From Rubrivivax sp. SCN 71-131 (GTDB lineage: Bacteria > Pseudomonadota > Gammaproteobacteria > Burkholderiales > Burkholderiaceae_C), in contig MEFD01000018.1 in NCBI GenBank assembly GCA_001724995.1, positions 142,837 through 206,836 of the forward strand: DNA of 64,000 nt, written 5' to 3'. Of this stretch, positions 31,365 through 40,965 are shown one piece after another (positions within the stretch are counted from its first letter, which is position 1; each line of letters begins with the position of its first letter). A program made the position numbers and the translations under genes. Under the pieces are notes generated by a model, which was given only the letters and a program-made list of their open reading frames with translations, did no database searches and had not been told where the DNA came from.

Positions 31365-32318
31365 ATGAACCAGCTCGAACAGCTCAGGCAGCACACCATC
31401 GTCGTCGCCGACACCGGCAACTTCCGCGAGCTCGCGGCCTTCGCGCCGCGCGACGCCACGACCAATCCCTCGCTCATCCTCAAGGCCGTGCAGCAGCCCG
31501 AGTACGCGCCCCTGCTGCGCGAAGTGGTGGCGGCGAACGCGCGGCTGGCGCTGCCGGCGATCGTCGACCGCGTGCTGGTGCGCTTCGGGCAGGAGATCCT
31601 GAAGATCGTTCCCGGCCGCGTCAGCACCGAGGTCGATGCACGCCTGTCGTTCGACGCCGAGGCCACCGTCGCACGCGCGCGAGGCCTGATCGCGCTCTAC
31701 GAGGCCGCGGGCGTCGACCGCGCGCGCGTGCTGATCAAGATCGCCGCGACCTGGGAGGGCATCGGTGCTGCCGCGCAGCTCGAGCGCGCGGGCATCCACT
31801 GCAACCTCACGCTGCTGTTCGCGTTCTGCCAGGCGGTGGCCTGCGGCGATGCCGGCGTGACCCTCATCAGCCCCTTCGTCGGCCGCATTTACGACTGGCA
31901 CAGGAAGCGCGAGGGCAGCACCTGGGACGAGGCGGCACGGGCCGGCGCGAACGACCCCGGCGTGCAGTCGGTGCGCGCGATCTGGGAGTACTACAAGGCC
32001 CACGAAGTGGCCACCGAGGTGATGGGGGCGAGCTTTCGCAACACCGGGCAGATCCTCGCGCTGGCCGGCTGCGACCTGCTGACGATCAGCCCGGAGCTGA
32101 TGGCGCAGCTGCAGGCGGCAAGCGCGCCGGTGCCGCGGCGGCTGGACGTCGAGGCCGCGCGCCGCTCCGCGCCGCCGGCGGTGCACCACGACGAGCGCAG
32201 CTTTCGCTTCGCGCTCAACGAGGACGCGATGGCGACCGAGAAGCTGGCCGAGGGCATCCGCGCCTTCGCGCTCGACGCCGCCAGGCTCGATGCCCTGATC
32301 GAGCAGACGCGCGCATGA
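31365..32318 (+). CDS. tal: Transaldolase
   Basis: Transfers a three-carbon unit between sugar phosphates in the non-oxidative pentose phosphate pathway. The 317-residue product matches the TalB type: [31 protein letters not shown], and the Schiff-base Lys in [12 protein letters not shown] (about residue 126), plus [17 protein letters not shown] at 31365 begins the conserved N-terminus. Its stop overlaps the pgi start by four bases, so the two are co-translated. Confidence 0.96.
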   Translation: MNQLEQLRQHTIVVADTGNFRELAAFAPRDATTNPSLILKAVQQPEYAPLLREVVAANARLALPAIVDRVLVRFGQEILKIVPGRVSTEVDARLSFDAEATVARARGLIALYEAAGVDRARVLIKIAATWEGIGAAAQLERAGIHCNLTLLFAFCQAVACGDAGVTLISPFVGRIYDWHRKREGSTWDEAARAGANDPGVQSVRAIWEYYKAHEVATEVMGASFRNTGQILALAGCDLLTISPELMAQLQAASAPVPRRLDVEAARRSAPPAVHHDERSFRFALNEDAMATEKLAEGIRAFALDAARLDALIEQTRA

Positions 32319-33922
32319 AGACGGTACGCTGCGAGCAGACCGCCGCCTGGAGCGCGCTGCAGGCGCACTTCGACGCATCGGGGCGGCACTTCGACCTGCG
32401 CCGCGCCTTCGCGCAGGACGCGGCGCGCTTCGCGACCTTCTCGCAGCAGGCGCCCGAGGTCTTCGCCGACCTGTCGAAGAACCTGCTCGACGCGCGCGGC
32501 CAGGCGCTGCTGCTGGAGCTGGCCGCGCAGTGCGGCGTGCCGGCTTGGCGCGACGCCATGTTCGCGGGCAAGGCGATCAACACCACCGAAGGCCGCGCCG
32601 TGCTGCACACGGCGCTGCGCGCGCCGCGGGGCGCGGCGCCGTTCGGCGACGAGGTGCACGGCGAGCTGGACGCGATGCTCGCCTACGCCGAAGGCGTGCG
32701 GGCGCAGGCCGCCGCGGGCGAGTTCAGCGACGTCGTCAACCTCGGCATCGGCGGCAGCGACCTGGGGCCGGCGATGGTCGTACCCGCGCTCGACGCCTTC
32801 GCGCAGCGCGGCTTGCGGCTGCACTTCGTCAGCAACGTCGACGGTCATGCGATCGCGTCGCTGCTGCGCGGGCTGGACGCCCGGCGCACGCTGTTCATCG
32901 TCGCCAGCAAGACTTTCACGACGCAGGAGACGATGGCCAACGCCGAGGTCGCGCGGGCCTGGTTCACGGCGCAGGGCGGCCGCGACGTGGCGCTCCACTT
33001 CGTCGCCGCGACGAGCAACGTGCCGGCCGCCGCCGCGTTCGGCATCACCACCACCTTCGGCTTCTGGGACTGGGTGGGCGGCCGCTTCTCGCTGTGGAGC
33101 GCGATCGGCCTGCCGATCGCCCTGGCCATCGGCGCGGCGAACTTTCGCCAGCTGCTGGCCGGCGCGCACGCGATGGACCGGCATTTCGCCGCAGCGCCGC
33201 CTGCGGCCAACCTGCCGCTGCGCCTGGGGCTGCTCGACGTCTGGTACCGCAATTTCCACGGCTTCGGCTCGCGCTGCATCGCGCCCTACCACCAGGGGCT
33301 GGCGCGGCTGCCGGCCTACCTGCAGCAGCTCGAGATGGAGAGCAACGGCAAGCGCGTGGACCGCGAGGGCCGGCCGCTGGCGCTGGCCACGAGCCCGGTG
33401 CTGTGGGGTGAGCCGGGCACCAACGGCCAGCATGCGTTCTTCCAGATGCTGCACCAGGGCAGCGAGGTGGTGCCGGTGGAGTTCATCCTCGTGCGCCGGC
33501 CGGCGCACGCGCATGCCGAGCTGCACGCCAAGCTGCTGGCCAACGCGCTGGCGCAGTCGCAGGCGCTGATGCTCGGCAAGTCGGCCGAGGTCGCGGCGGC
33601 GGAGCGGGTCGCCACGGCGTCGCCGAAGCTCGATCGCGCGGTGCTCGCCAGCCACCGCAGCTTCCCGGGCAACCGGCCGAGCACGACGCTGGTGCTGGAC
33701 GAGCTGACGCCGCGCGCGCTGGGCGCGCTGATCGCGCTCTACGAGCACCGCGTCTTCACCAGCGGCGCGATCTGGGGCCTGGACAGTTTCGACCAGTGGG
33801 GCGTGGAGCTCGGCAAGGCCTTGTGCACGGGCCTGCTGCCGCGCCTGGCCTGCGGCGACACCGCAGGGCTGGATGGCTCGACCGCCGGGTTGCTGCAACG
33901 CCTGCGGCCGCACGCGCGCTAG
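32315..33922 (+). CDS. pgi: Glucose-6-phosphate isomerase
   Basis: Interconverts glucose-6-phosphate and fructose-6-phosphate. The 535-residue product contains [41 protein letters not shown] and the second PGI signature [14 protein letters not shown]. Length is normal. It overlaps tal (ATGA), a pairing that joins glycolysis and the pentose phosphate pathway. The following liv operon is convergent. Confidence 0.96.
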   Translation: MKTVRCEQTAAWSALQAHFDASGRHFDLRRAFAQDAARFATFSQQAPEVFADLSKNLLDARGQALLLELAAQCGVPAWRDAMFAGKAINTTEGRAVLHTALRAPRGAAPFGDEVHGELDAMLAYAEGVRAQAAAGEFSDVVNLGIGGSDLGPAMVVPALDAFAQRGLRLHFVSNVDGHAIASLLRGLDARRTLFIVASKTFTTQETMANAEVARAWFTAQGGRDVALHFVAATSNVPAAAAFGITTTFGFWDWVGGRFSLWSAIGLPIALAIGAANFRQLLAGAHAMDRHFAAAPPAANLPLRLGLLDVWYRNFHGFGSRCIAPYHQGLARLPAYLQQLEMESNGKRVDREGRPLALATSPVLWGEPGTNGQHAFFQMLHQGSEVVPVEFILVRRPAHAHAELHAKLLANALAQSQALMLGKSAEVAAAERVATASPKLDRAVLASHRSFPGNRPSTTLVLDELTPRALGALIALYEHRVFTSGAIWGLDSFDQWGVELGKALCTGLLPRLACGDTAGLDGSTAGLLQRLRPHAR

Positions 33923-33972
33923 GGCAGCGAGTCCGGCGCGCGGTCGTCGCCGGCAAGCCGTCGCAGCGGGGA

Positions 33973-34677
33973 CTACATCCCCAGATAGGCGTGGCGCACC
34001 TTCTCGTCGTGCAGCAGTTCGCCGGCCGGGCCGCCGAAGATGATGCGGCCGGTCTCCATCACGTAACCGCGATCGGCGATCGCCAGCGCCGCGCGCGCGT
34101 TCTGGTCGGCAAGCACGATCGTCGTGCCGCGCGCCTTCAGCGCAGCCACGTGCTGGAACACCTCCGCCACGAGCCGCGGCGCCAGGCCCATGCTGGGTTC
34201 GTCCAGCAGCAGCAGCTTGGGCTGTGACATCAGCGCACGGCCAAGGGCCAGCATCTGCTGCTGACCGCCGGAGAGCGTGCCTGCCGGGTCGTGGCGCTTC
34301 TCCACGAGGATCGGGAACATCGCGCAGATCTCGTCCAGCCGCTGTCGCGAGCCGCGCGCGAAGGTGCCCAGCAGCAGGTTGTCCTCGACGCTGAGCGCGG
34401 GGAAAAGCTGGCGCCCTTCGGGCACCTGCACGATGCCCAGCTGCACGCGCTTGCGCGCCGTGGCGCGGGCGATGTCCTGGCCGTCGAAACGCAGCGCGCG
34501 GGTGCTCGCCGGCTGCACGCCCGAGATCGAACGCATCAGCGTCGTCTTGCCGGCGCCGTTGGCGCCGACGATGGCCACGAGCTCGCCGGGCCGCACTTCG
34601 AGGCTGACCTCGCTGAGCGCCGGCACGCGGCCGTAGCGGCTGTCCAGGCCCTGGACTTCGAGGATGGACGCGGTCAT
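33973..34677 (-). CDS. livF: Branched-chain amino acid ABC transporter ATP-binding protein LivF
   Basis: One of two ATPases of a high-affinity branched-chain amino acid (or related amide/aromatic acid) importer. The 234-residue product has Walker A GANGAGKTT, signature LSGGQQQMLALGRALM and Walker B LLLLDEPSMGLAP, the LivF-type wording. Its ATG overlaps the livG stop by four bases. It is the last gene of the operon. Confidence 0.93.
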   Translation of the reverse strand: MTASILEVQGLDSRYGRVPALSEVSLEVRPGELVAIVGANGAGKTTLMRSISGVQPASTRALRFDGQDIARATARKRVQLGIVQVPEGRQLFPALSVEDNLLLGTFARGSRQRLDEICAMFPILVEKRHDPAGTLSGGQQQMLALGRALMSQPKLLLLDEPSMGLAPRLVAEVFQHVAALKARGTTIVLADQNARAALAIADRGYVMETGRIIFGGPAGELLHDEKVRHAYLGM

Positions 34678-35492
34678 TGGACTGCCTGCTTTGCCGCGCC
34701 GGCGACGTTGGTGGCGCCACCGGCCACCGCGGCGGCTTCGGCACCGAGGTAGGCCTCGATCACCCGGCTGTCGCGGCTGACCTCGGCGGGCGTGCCTTCG
34801 GCGAGCACTTCGCCGTGGTCGAGCACGAGCACGCGGTCGCTCACCTCCATCACCAGGTGCATGTTGTGCTCGACGAGCACGACCGCGGTGCCCTCGGCGG
34901 CCAGGCGTCGCACGACGGTGTCGATCTCGCGCGCCTCGGTGTGGTTCAGGCCCGCGGCCGGCTCATCCAGCAGCAGCATCTTGGGCTCGGTGGCGAGGGC
35001 GCGCGCGATCTCCAGCCGCTTCAGCGCGCCGTAGGGCAGCGTGTCCGAGGCCGAATCGACGTAGGCGGCCAGGCCCACGCGCTCCATCAACGCGACCGAG
35101 TCCTCGCGGCAGCGCCCTTCGTCCCGCGCCATCCCCGGCGTGCGGAACAGCGAGGGCAGCAGCGCGCAGCGCTGGCGCAGGTGGCGGCCGGTCATCACGT
35201 TGTCCAGCGCGCTCATGTTGAAGAAGATCTGCAGGTTCTGGAAGGTGCGCGCCAGCCCGGTGGCCGCGAAGCGGTGCGTCGGCTGGCCGGTGAGGTCGGT
35301 GCCGTCGAAACGGATGGAGCCGGTATCCGGACGGTAGATGCCGGTCAGGATGTTCAGCAGCGTCGTCTTGCCGGCGCCGTTGGGGCCGATGATCGAGTAG
35401 ATCTGGCCGGGCTCGACGTCGAAGCCGATGCCTTCGAGCACGCGCACGCCGCCGAAGCGCTTGGCGAGATCACGGACGGAGAGAAGGCTCAT
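34674..35492 (-). CDS. livG: Branched-chain amino acid ABC transporter ATP-binding protein LivG
   Basis: Second ATPase of the importer. The 272-residue protein starts MSLLSVRDLAKRFGGVRVLE and has Walker A GPNGAGKTT and ATGLARTFQNLQIF (LivG-typical). The signature region is the shortened LPYGALKRLEIARAL instead of LSGG, as usual for LivG, and Walker B is LLLDEPAAGLN. ATG at 35492 overlaps the livM stop by four bases. The C-terminus has an extra Ala/Val-rich tail (GAEAAAVAGGATNVAGAAKQ). Confidence 0.93.
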   Translation of the reverse strand: MSLLSVRDLAKRFGGVRVLEGIGFDVEPGQIYSIIGPNGAGKTTLLNILTGIYRPDTGSIRFDGTDLTGQPTHRFAATGLARTFQNLQIFFNMSALDNVMTGRHLRQRCALLPSLFRTPGMARDEGRCREDSVALMERVGLAAYVDSASDTLPYGALKRLEIARALATEPKMLLLDEPAAGLNHTEAREIDTVVRRLAAEGTAVVLVEHNMHLVMEVSDRVLVLDHGEVLAEGTPAEVSRDSRVIEAYLGAEAAAVAGGATNVAGAAKQAVQ

Positions 35493-36511
35493 GGCGCTTT
35501 GGACCCCGAGGCGGAACGACGCGACCACAGCCGCGCCAGCGTCGGCACGACGCCGCGCGGGAAGAAGATCATGGTGGCGATCAGCACACCACCGAAGACC
35601 ATGGTCTCGTAGTCCTTGAACACGGTCAGCAACTGCGGCAGCAGGGTGAGGATGGCGGCGCCGACGATGGCTCCCCAGATCGAGGCCATGCCGCCGAAGA
35701 CGACCATGATGACCAGCTCGACCGAGTGCAGGAAGCTGGACTTGGCCGGCGTGATGAAGCCCGAGTAGTGCGCCATGAGTGCACCCGAGAGAGCCGCCAG
35801 CAGCGCCGAGATGACGAACACGGCGAGCTTCCAGCGCTCGATCACGATGCCCACCGTCTGGCCCGCAACCTCGGAGCCGTGCACCGCGCGCAGCGCGCGT
35901 CCCACGGGCGAGTCGATCAGGTTGGTGGCCAGCCAGACCGAGGCCCAGAGCACGGCGGCGGCAATGCCGTACCAGAGCTTCTCGCCGGAGAGCGTGAGGC
36001 CGGCGATCATCAGCGGCGGTACGCTCATGCCGTCGGGGCCGCCGGTGAGGCGGTCCTCGTTGGTCAACACGAGATTGACGATGACGCCCAGGCCGAGCGT
36101 GGCCATCGCCAGGTAGTGACCCTTGAAGCGCAGCGTGGGCTTGCCGACGACGGCGGCGAGGACGCCGATGGCGGCCACCGTCACCGGCAGCGACAGCCAG
36201 GTCGGCCAGCCGTAGTTGGCGGCGAGGATGGCGCTGCCATAGCCGCCCAGCGCGAAGAAGGCGGCGTGTCCGAGGCTGATCTGGCCGGCGTAGCCGATCA
36301 GCAGGTTCAGCCCCAGGCACACGACGGCGTTCATCAGCACCAGCACAGCCACCTCGTAGAAGTAGCTGTTCGGGAACAGGAAGGGCACGACGACGAGCAC
36401 GGCCGCCAGCAGCGCCAGCGCGCGCGTGCGGGCTGCGCGCGAGGCGCCGGCGGCGATCCGCGGCGCGGCCGGCGTGCGGCCGGCAGATGTGTAATCAGAC
36501 CCGGTCGCCAC
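35489..36511 (-). CDS. livM: Branched-chain amino acid ABC transporter permease LivM
   Basis: Inner-membrane permease with about eight to ten hydrophobic segments in 340 residues. LivM blocks are visible: LGLNLLIGYAGQISLGHAAF, FKGHYLAMATLGLGVI, LTGGPDGMSVPPL and GGMASIWGAIVGAAILTLLP. The first 30 residues are a hydrophilic extension. It overlaps livH by 17 bases and livG by four, so the set is translated as a unit. Confidence 0.94.
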   Translation of the reverse strand: MATGSDYTSAGRTPAAPRIAAGASRAARTRALALLAAVLVVVPFLFPNSYFYEVAVLVLMNAVVCLGLNLLIGYAGQISLGHAAFFALGGYGSAILAANYGWPTWLSLPVTVAAIGVLAAVVGKPTLRFKGHYLAMATLGLGVIVNLVLTNEDRLTGGPDGMSVPPLMIAGLTLSGEKLWYGIAAAVLWASVWLATNLIDSPVGRALRAVHGSEVAGQTVGIVIERWKLAVFVISALLAALSGALMAHYSGFITPAKSSFLHSVELVIMVVFGGMASIWGAIVGAAILTLLPQLLTVFKDYETMVFGGVLIATMIFFPRGVVPTLARLWSRRSASGSKAP

Positions 36512-37370
36512 TGCGCGCTCCGACTAGCCCGGTGGGCAGGAAGAACAGCACCACGAGGATCATCACGAAGGCGATGACATCCTTGTAGGCCGAGGAGAGG
36601 AAACCGGCGCCGAGCGCCTCGATCAGGCCCAGCAGCAGGCCGCCGGCGACGGCGCCGGCGAAGCTGCCCAGGCCGCCGAGCATGGCCGCGGCAAAGCCCT
36701 TGAGGCCGAGCATGACGCCGATCTCGGCCGAGGTGAGCGTGATCGGCGCGGTCAGCACGCCGCCGAGCGCGCCGAGCAGCGCGGCCAGCGCGAAGCTCAC
36801 GCGCATGATGACGCGCGTGTCGATGCCCATGAGGCGCGCGGCCAGCGTGTTCTGCGCCGTGGCCTGCATCGCCTTGCCGAACAGCGTGCGATTGAAGAAG
36901 AGGCCCAGCGCCACCACCGCCACCACCGTGCCGCCGATCACCCACAGGCTCTGCGGCACGATGGTGGCGCCGAAGAAGGTGATGGCGTCCGCGCCGCTGA
37001 AGGCCGGCAGCGCGTGGATGCCCTTGCCCCACACGACCTGCGCCAGGCCGCGCAGGAAGAGCGAGACGCCGATGGTCACGATGATCAGCGTGACGACGTC
37101 GTTGCCGTGTGCAGGCTCGATCGCCAGACGCTCGACGAGCAGGCCGACGATCATCGCCGCGGCCACCGCCAGTGGCACCGCGACGACGAGCGGCAGGCCC
37201 ATCGCGACGAAGCTCACCGCGCTCATGCCGCCGACCATCACGAACTCGCCCTGCGCGAAGTTGATCGCGTGGCAGGTGTTGTAGATGATCGAGAAGCCGA
37301 GCGCGACGAGCGCGTAGATGGCGCCGGCCGTCAGGCCGGCGGCAACGAACTGGAGCCAGGCACCACCCAT
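36495..37370 (-). CDS. livH: Branched-chain amino acid ABC transporter permease LivH
   Basis: Inner-membrane permease of 291 residues with the LivH signature YALVALGFSIIYNTCHAINF followed by AQGEFVM, and GLKGFAAAMLGGLGSFAGAV near the C-terminus. About eight membrane segments are seen. It is preceded by the binding-protein gene (63 bases) and overlaps livM. The pairing with LivM and LivG/F gives a complete importer. Confidence 0.94.
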   Translation of the reverse strand: MGGAWLQFVAAGLTAGAIYALVALGFSIIYNTCHAINFAQGEFVMVGGMSAVSFVAMGLPLVVAVPLAVAAAMIVGLLVERLAIEPAHGNDVVTLIIVTIGVSLFLRGLAQVVWGKGIHALPAFSGADAITFFGATIVPQSLWVIGGTVVAVVALGLFFNRTLFGKAMQATAQNTLAARLMGIDTRVIMRVSFALAALLGALGGVLTAPITLTSAEIGVMLGLKGFAAAMLGGLGSFAGAVAGGLLLGLIEALGAGFLSSAYKDVIAFVMILVVLFFLPTGLVGARSGDRV

Positions 37371-37433
37371 GTCGGAACCTCGTTCAAGCAGCGGAAAAGG
37401 ACAGGGGAGCCTGGGGTCCCGGCGACGCGGGAA

Positions 37434-38594
37434 TTACTTCACCAGCGTCCAGATGCCGTTGCGAACCTCGAGCATGCGGAAGGCCGAGAGGTCCAGACCC
37501 ATGTGGTCGGTGGGCGACATGTTGACGACGCCGCCCGTACCCACGTAGCCCTTGGTGGCCTCGATGGCGTCACGCACCTTGGCGCGGTCGCTGCTGTTGG
37601 CGGCCTTCATCGCGTTGATGGCGATCATGAAGCCGTCGTAGGCGTGGCCGCCGAAGGTCGAGACGTCGGACTTGTAGCGCGCCATGTAGTCCTGCGTGTA
37701 CTTGGTGACGACGGCCTTCTGCACGTCGGTGGCAGGCAGGATGTCGGCCACCAGCAGCGCGGCCGCGGGCAGACGCACGCCTTCGGCGGCGTCACCGCTG
37801 AGCTTGATGTACTCCTTGGACGCGACGCCGTGCGACTGGTAGAGCGGCTGTGCAAGGCCCAGCTGCCGGTAGTTGCGCGTGACGATCGCCGGGCCCTGGC
37901 CGAAGCCGGGGTTGAGCACCGCCTGCGCGCCGCTGCCCTTGATCTTCGTGAGCTGCGCGGTCATGTCGGTGTCGGCGGCGCCGTAGGTCTCGTCGGCGAC
38001 GATCTGGATGCCGTCGGTGGGCGCGACCTTCAGGCACTCGGCGCGCATCGACTTGTCGAAGCCGCCGCTGCCGGAGATGAGCGCGGCCTTGGTGAAGCCG
38101 CGCGCCTTCATGTCGACGAACACCTTCTGGCAGGCCATGCGGTCGGTGTGCGGCGTCTTGAAGACCCACTTCTTCACCGGCTCGATGATGACCACTGCGC
38201 CGGCCAGCGAGATGAAGGGTACGCCCGCCTGCTCGACCAGCGGCACCGCGGCCATGGTCGGGCCGGTGGCGGAGCCGCCGATGATGATGTCGACCTTGTC
38301 CTGCTCGATCAGGCGCTTGGTGAAGGTGCGCGCCTTCTCGGCGTCACCGGCGGAGTCGTAGGAGATGAGTTGCAGCTTGCGGCCGAGCACGCCGCCGGCA
38401 GCGTTCGTCTGGTCGACCAGCATCTCGAGCGTCTTCTGCTCGGGGTCGCCGAGGAAGGAGGCCGGGCCGGTGACGGCCAGGAAGGCGCCGATGCGGATCG
38501 GCTCCTGGGCCTGGACGCCCGCCGCGGCGAGGGCCAGCGCGAGCGCGGCGCTGCCGGTGCCGACGGCGCGCTTGACGGATTGAGCAACATTCAT
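37434..38594 (-). CDS. livK: Periplasmic amino-acid/amide-type ABC substrate-binding protein (LivK-like)
   Basis: A 386-residue binding protein of the Leu/Ile/Val-binding (type I) fold. The signal peptide MNVAQSVKRAVGTGSAALAL is cleaved near VQAQ; EPIRIGAFLAVTGPASFLGD, VDIIIGGSATGPTMAAVPLV and FGGHAYDGFMIAINAMKAA follow. The start at 38594 is chosen because the AGGAGA site is 8 bases away; an ATG at 38600 is too close. It is the first gene of the operon. The ligand cannot be told: this family also binds amides, urea and aromatic acids. Confidence 0.9.
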   Translation of the reverse strand: MNVAQSVKRAVGTGSAALALALAAAGVQAQEPIRIGAFLAVTGPASFLGDPEQKTLEMLVDQTNAAGGVLGRKLQLISYDSAGDAEKARTFTKRLIEQDKVDIIIGGSATGPTMAAVPLVEQAGVPFISLAGAVVIIEPVKKWVFKTPHTDRMACQKVFVDMKARGFTKAALISGSGGFDKSMRAECLKVAPTDGIQIVADETYGAADTDMTAQLTKIKGSGAQAVLNPGFGQGPAIVTRNYRQLGLAQPLYQSHGVASKEYIKLSGDAAEGVRLPAAALLVADILPATDVQKAVVTKYTQDYMARYKSDVSTFGGHAYDGFMIAINAMKAANSSDRAKVRDAIEATKGYVGTGGVVNMSPTDHMGLDLSAFRMLEVRNGIWTLVK

Positions 38595-38823
38595 GGACAT
38601 GTCTCCTGTGATGGGGTGTAAAGCAGTACAGGCGGGGTGCCTGCACCCAGTCTGCGTCTCGAGGGTCGGCCCCCACCGTCGCTGTCGCCAAGAGGACGGC
38701 GCGCGCATTATGGTAAAGCGATGCCGGTTTCGAATTTGATCTGGATCGGGTTTTCCGGCGCACCCTCCGAACAAGGTGGATGGGGTATTCCCGAGGTATT
38801 TCGCCGCGGGAAGCAGGGGCGAA

Positions 38824-39831
38824 TCAGCGCGGCGGTGGCAGGGGCCGCCCCTGCAATCGCTGCCAGAACCAGGGCAGCGATTGCCGCAGGTCGGGCGCGC
38901 GGCCGCTGGCCAGCGGCACCGGCAGCGGCTGTGCGGCGCTGCCGCGGCGCGCGATCGCGAAGCTGAAGCTGTAGTTCGGCTCGGCGCCCATGCGCAGATC
39001 GGTGATGCGCACGAGCGTGTCGGCCTCGTGCAGCTTGTAGAAGCCGTGGCTGAAGGCGCGGATGCGCGCGGCCGCGGCGTTCGCGGCGAGTTCGGCGTCG
39101 AGTGCCGCGCCGCGCTCGAAGCGCTCGAAGCGCATCGGCCCTTCGGCGTCGAGCAGCGAGCGGTAGCCCTCGAGGTACTGCCCGCCGTCGATGGCGACGA
39201 CGCGCCAGAGCAGCACGCTGAATCCTGCCGGCGTGACCAGCAGGCGCCCGGCGGGCACGCCCTGCGCCTGCAGCGAGGCCAGCGCCTGGCCGCGCACCTG
39301 CTGCTGCGCAATCAGGCCCCACGCAAGATAGGCGCAACCCAGCAGCACGCCGATGTCGTTGGCGCGCAGGCGGCGGCCATCGCGCCGCGTCAGCGTCCAG
39401 GCGGTGCCGACGAGCCAGGGCAGCGTGACCAGCGGATCGAGGATGAACACGCTGCCGATCGCCACCGGGTGACTGCTGAAGGGCAGCGCGATCTGCGTGC
39501 CGTAGACGGTGAGCGCGTCCAGCAGCGGATGCGTGACGAGCACCAGCCACAGTGCCAGCCACCAGCGCCGCCACTGCCCCCATTCGCCGTGCAACCGCGC
39601 CACCAGTGCCGCCAGCGGCAGCGAGAACAGCGTGAGCCAGAACAGCGCATGCGTCTCGGCGCGGTGCAGCACCATGTTCAGGACCGGATCGCCGTGGTCG
39701 ATGAACACGTCCAGATCGGGCAGCGTGCCGGCGATCGCGCCCCAGGTCGCGGCCTTCCAGAGCGCCGTGCGCCGACGCATCACGGCGACACCGACCGCGG
39801 CGCCGAGTGCGATCTGCGTCAGCGAATCCAT
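38824..39831 (-). CDS. YdjM-type membrane-bound metal-dependent hydrolase
   Basis: A 335-residue inner-membrane protein of the LexA-binding/YdjM (DUF457) family. It shows MDSLTQIALGAAVGVAVM, GTLPDLDVFIDHGDPV, RAETHALFWLTLFSLPLAAL, and THPLLDALTVYGTQIALPFS with the conserved His and Asp metal ligands. Four to five membrane helices fill the N-terminal half; the C-terminal half is soluble. A 229-base spacer separates it from livK. Substrate unknown. Confidence 0.85.
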   Translation of the reverse strand: MDSLTQIALGAAVGVAVMRRRTALWKAATWGAIAGTLPDLDVFIDHGDPVLNMVLHRAETHALFWLTLFSLPLAALVARLHGEWGQWRRWWLALWLVLVTHPLLDALTVYGTQIALPFSSHPVAIGSVFILDPLVTLPWLVGTAWTLTRRDGRRLRANDIGVLLGCAYLAWGLIAQQQVRGQALASLQAQGVPAGRLLVTPAGFSVLLWRVVAIDGGQYLEGYRSLLDAEGPMRFERFERGAALDAELAANAAAARIRAFSHGFYKLHEADTLVRITDLRMGAEPNYSFSFAIARRGSAAQPLPVPLASGRAPDLRQSLPWFWQRLQGRPLPPPR

Positions 39832-39856
39832 CGCCGGCGTGCAGCCGCGTCCGCCG

Positions 39857-40945
39857 TCAGGCGGCCAGGCCCTGCACGGCCTGCAAAGAGGCCTCGCGTG
39901 CCTGCTCGACGACGCGCCGCTTCCAGGCCGGCGTGTCGGTGTAGAACGCGTCGCGCGTGGCGCGCTTGATCGCCGCGCGCTGCTCGGGCGGCGCCTCGGG
40001 GTGGTTCTCGAGCCACTGATCGGCGCGCAGCGCCATCATCACTTCGGACAGCGGCAGCGTGCCGTACTCCAGCGCCAGACCGGTGTACTCGGCCTGCGGG
40101 CATTCCTCTGCGATGGCCACGAAGACCATGCCCGACAGGCGCGCCGAGGTCGACGATCCGTCGTAGATCGAGGTCACCGCTTCGCCCCACCAGGCGCGCG
40201 CACGGGCCAGCGTGGCGGCATCGTCGCGCGCGTTGAAGATGCGCTCGCCGTGGCCGCTGGGCCCAAGGCCGGTGTGCAGGTCGATCAACGCCAGGCGCGC
40301 GCAGCGCCGGCCATGGTCCTGCAGCACGTGGCGCCAGGCGGCGTGGCTCCAGGTGGGGCCGCTGCCCGCGTAGAAGATTCCTTGCGCATCATCGTGCTGG
40401 CCGCGGCTGACCGCGCTCTGCAAGGCCATCGCGCCGCGGCGGGCGATGAAGCCGGCAAGCACCTGTTCGGCGGCCTGCGGTGGCGGCCAGCTCGCGGGCA
40501 CGAGGGCGTGCGCCAGCTCCAGGTAGTCCGCGTTCACCGGCAGCGGCGCGTGGAAGTCGACGAAGTTGCGGTTGAGATCGACGTTCTCCTGCGTCGTGCG
40601 CCGCCACCACGAGAAGCCCCAGGGATTGAGGCCGTGCACGAAGAGGAGGGCCACGCCGGCCCGGCGCGCCGCGGCAAGAAACGCCTCGTCGCGCAGCAGC
40701 GCGACCTGGATACCCGAGCCGCAGAAGCCCTCGACGCCGTGGCAGGCGCTGCTGACGAGCAGCAGCGCCTGCGCGTCGGCGGCGCCCAGGCGGCCGACGT
40801 CCATGGCCAGGGCCTCGCCATCCACGCCCAGCAGCGGGTGGCGGTGCGCGTGCAGTTCCATCCCGGCGGCGTGCGCCGCGGCGAGGAACTTGGCGCGTGC
40901 CTCGCCGTAGCTCTGGGCGAAGCCCTCGACGATGGCGTCGTTCAT
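39857..40945 (-). CDS. M14-type zinc carboxypeptidase-like protein (DUF2817)
   Basis: A 362-residue cytoplasmic protein related to DUF2817/M14 metallocarboxypeptidases. The zinc motif HGVEG (in SSACHGVEGFCGSG), the downstream VDLNRNFVDF, the third ligand region ALIDLHTGLGPSGHGERIF and the probable catalytic Glu in LALEYGTLPLSEV are all visible. ATG at 40945 is the first start giving the family N-terminus. It lies 20 bases after the M20 amidohydrolase gene in the same direction, so the two are probably co-transcribed. Substrate unknown. Confidence 0.8.
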   Translation of the reverse strand: MNDAIVEGFAQSYGEARAKFLAAAHAAGMELHAHRHPLLGVDGEALAMDVGRLGAADAQALLLVSSACHGVEGFCGSGIQVALLRDEAFLAAARRAGVALLFVHGLNPWGFSWWRRTTQENVDLNRNFVDFHAPLPVNADYLELAHALVPASWPPPQAAEQVLAGFIARRGAMALQSAVSRGQHDDAQGIFYAGSGPTWSHAAWRHVLQDHGRRCARLALIDLHTGLGPSGHGERIFNARDDAATLARARAWWGEAVTSIYDGSSTSARLSGMVFVAIAEECPQAEYTGLALEYGTLPLSEVMMALRADQWLENHPEAPPEQRAAIKRATRDAFYTDTPAWKRRVVEQAREASLQAVQGLAA

Positions 40946-40965
40946 CGGGCGATCGCGCAGCGATG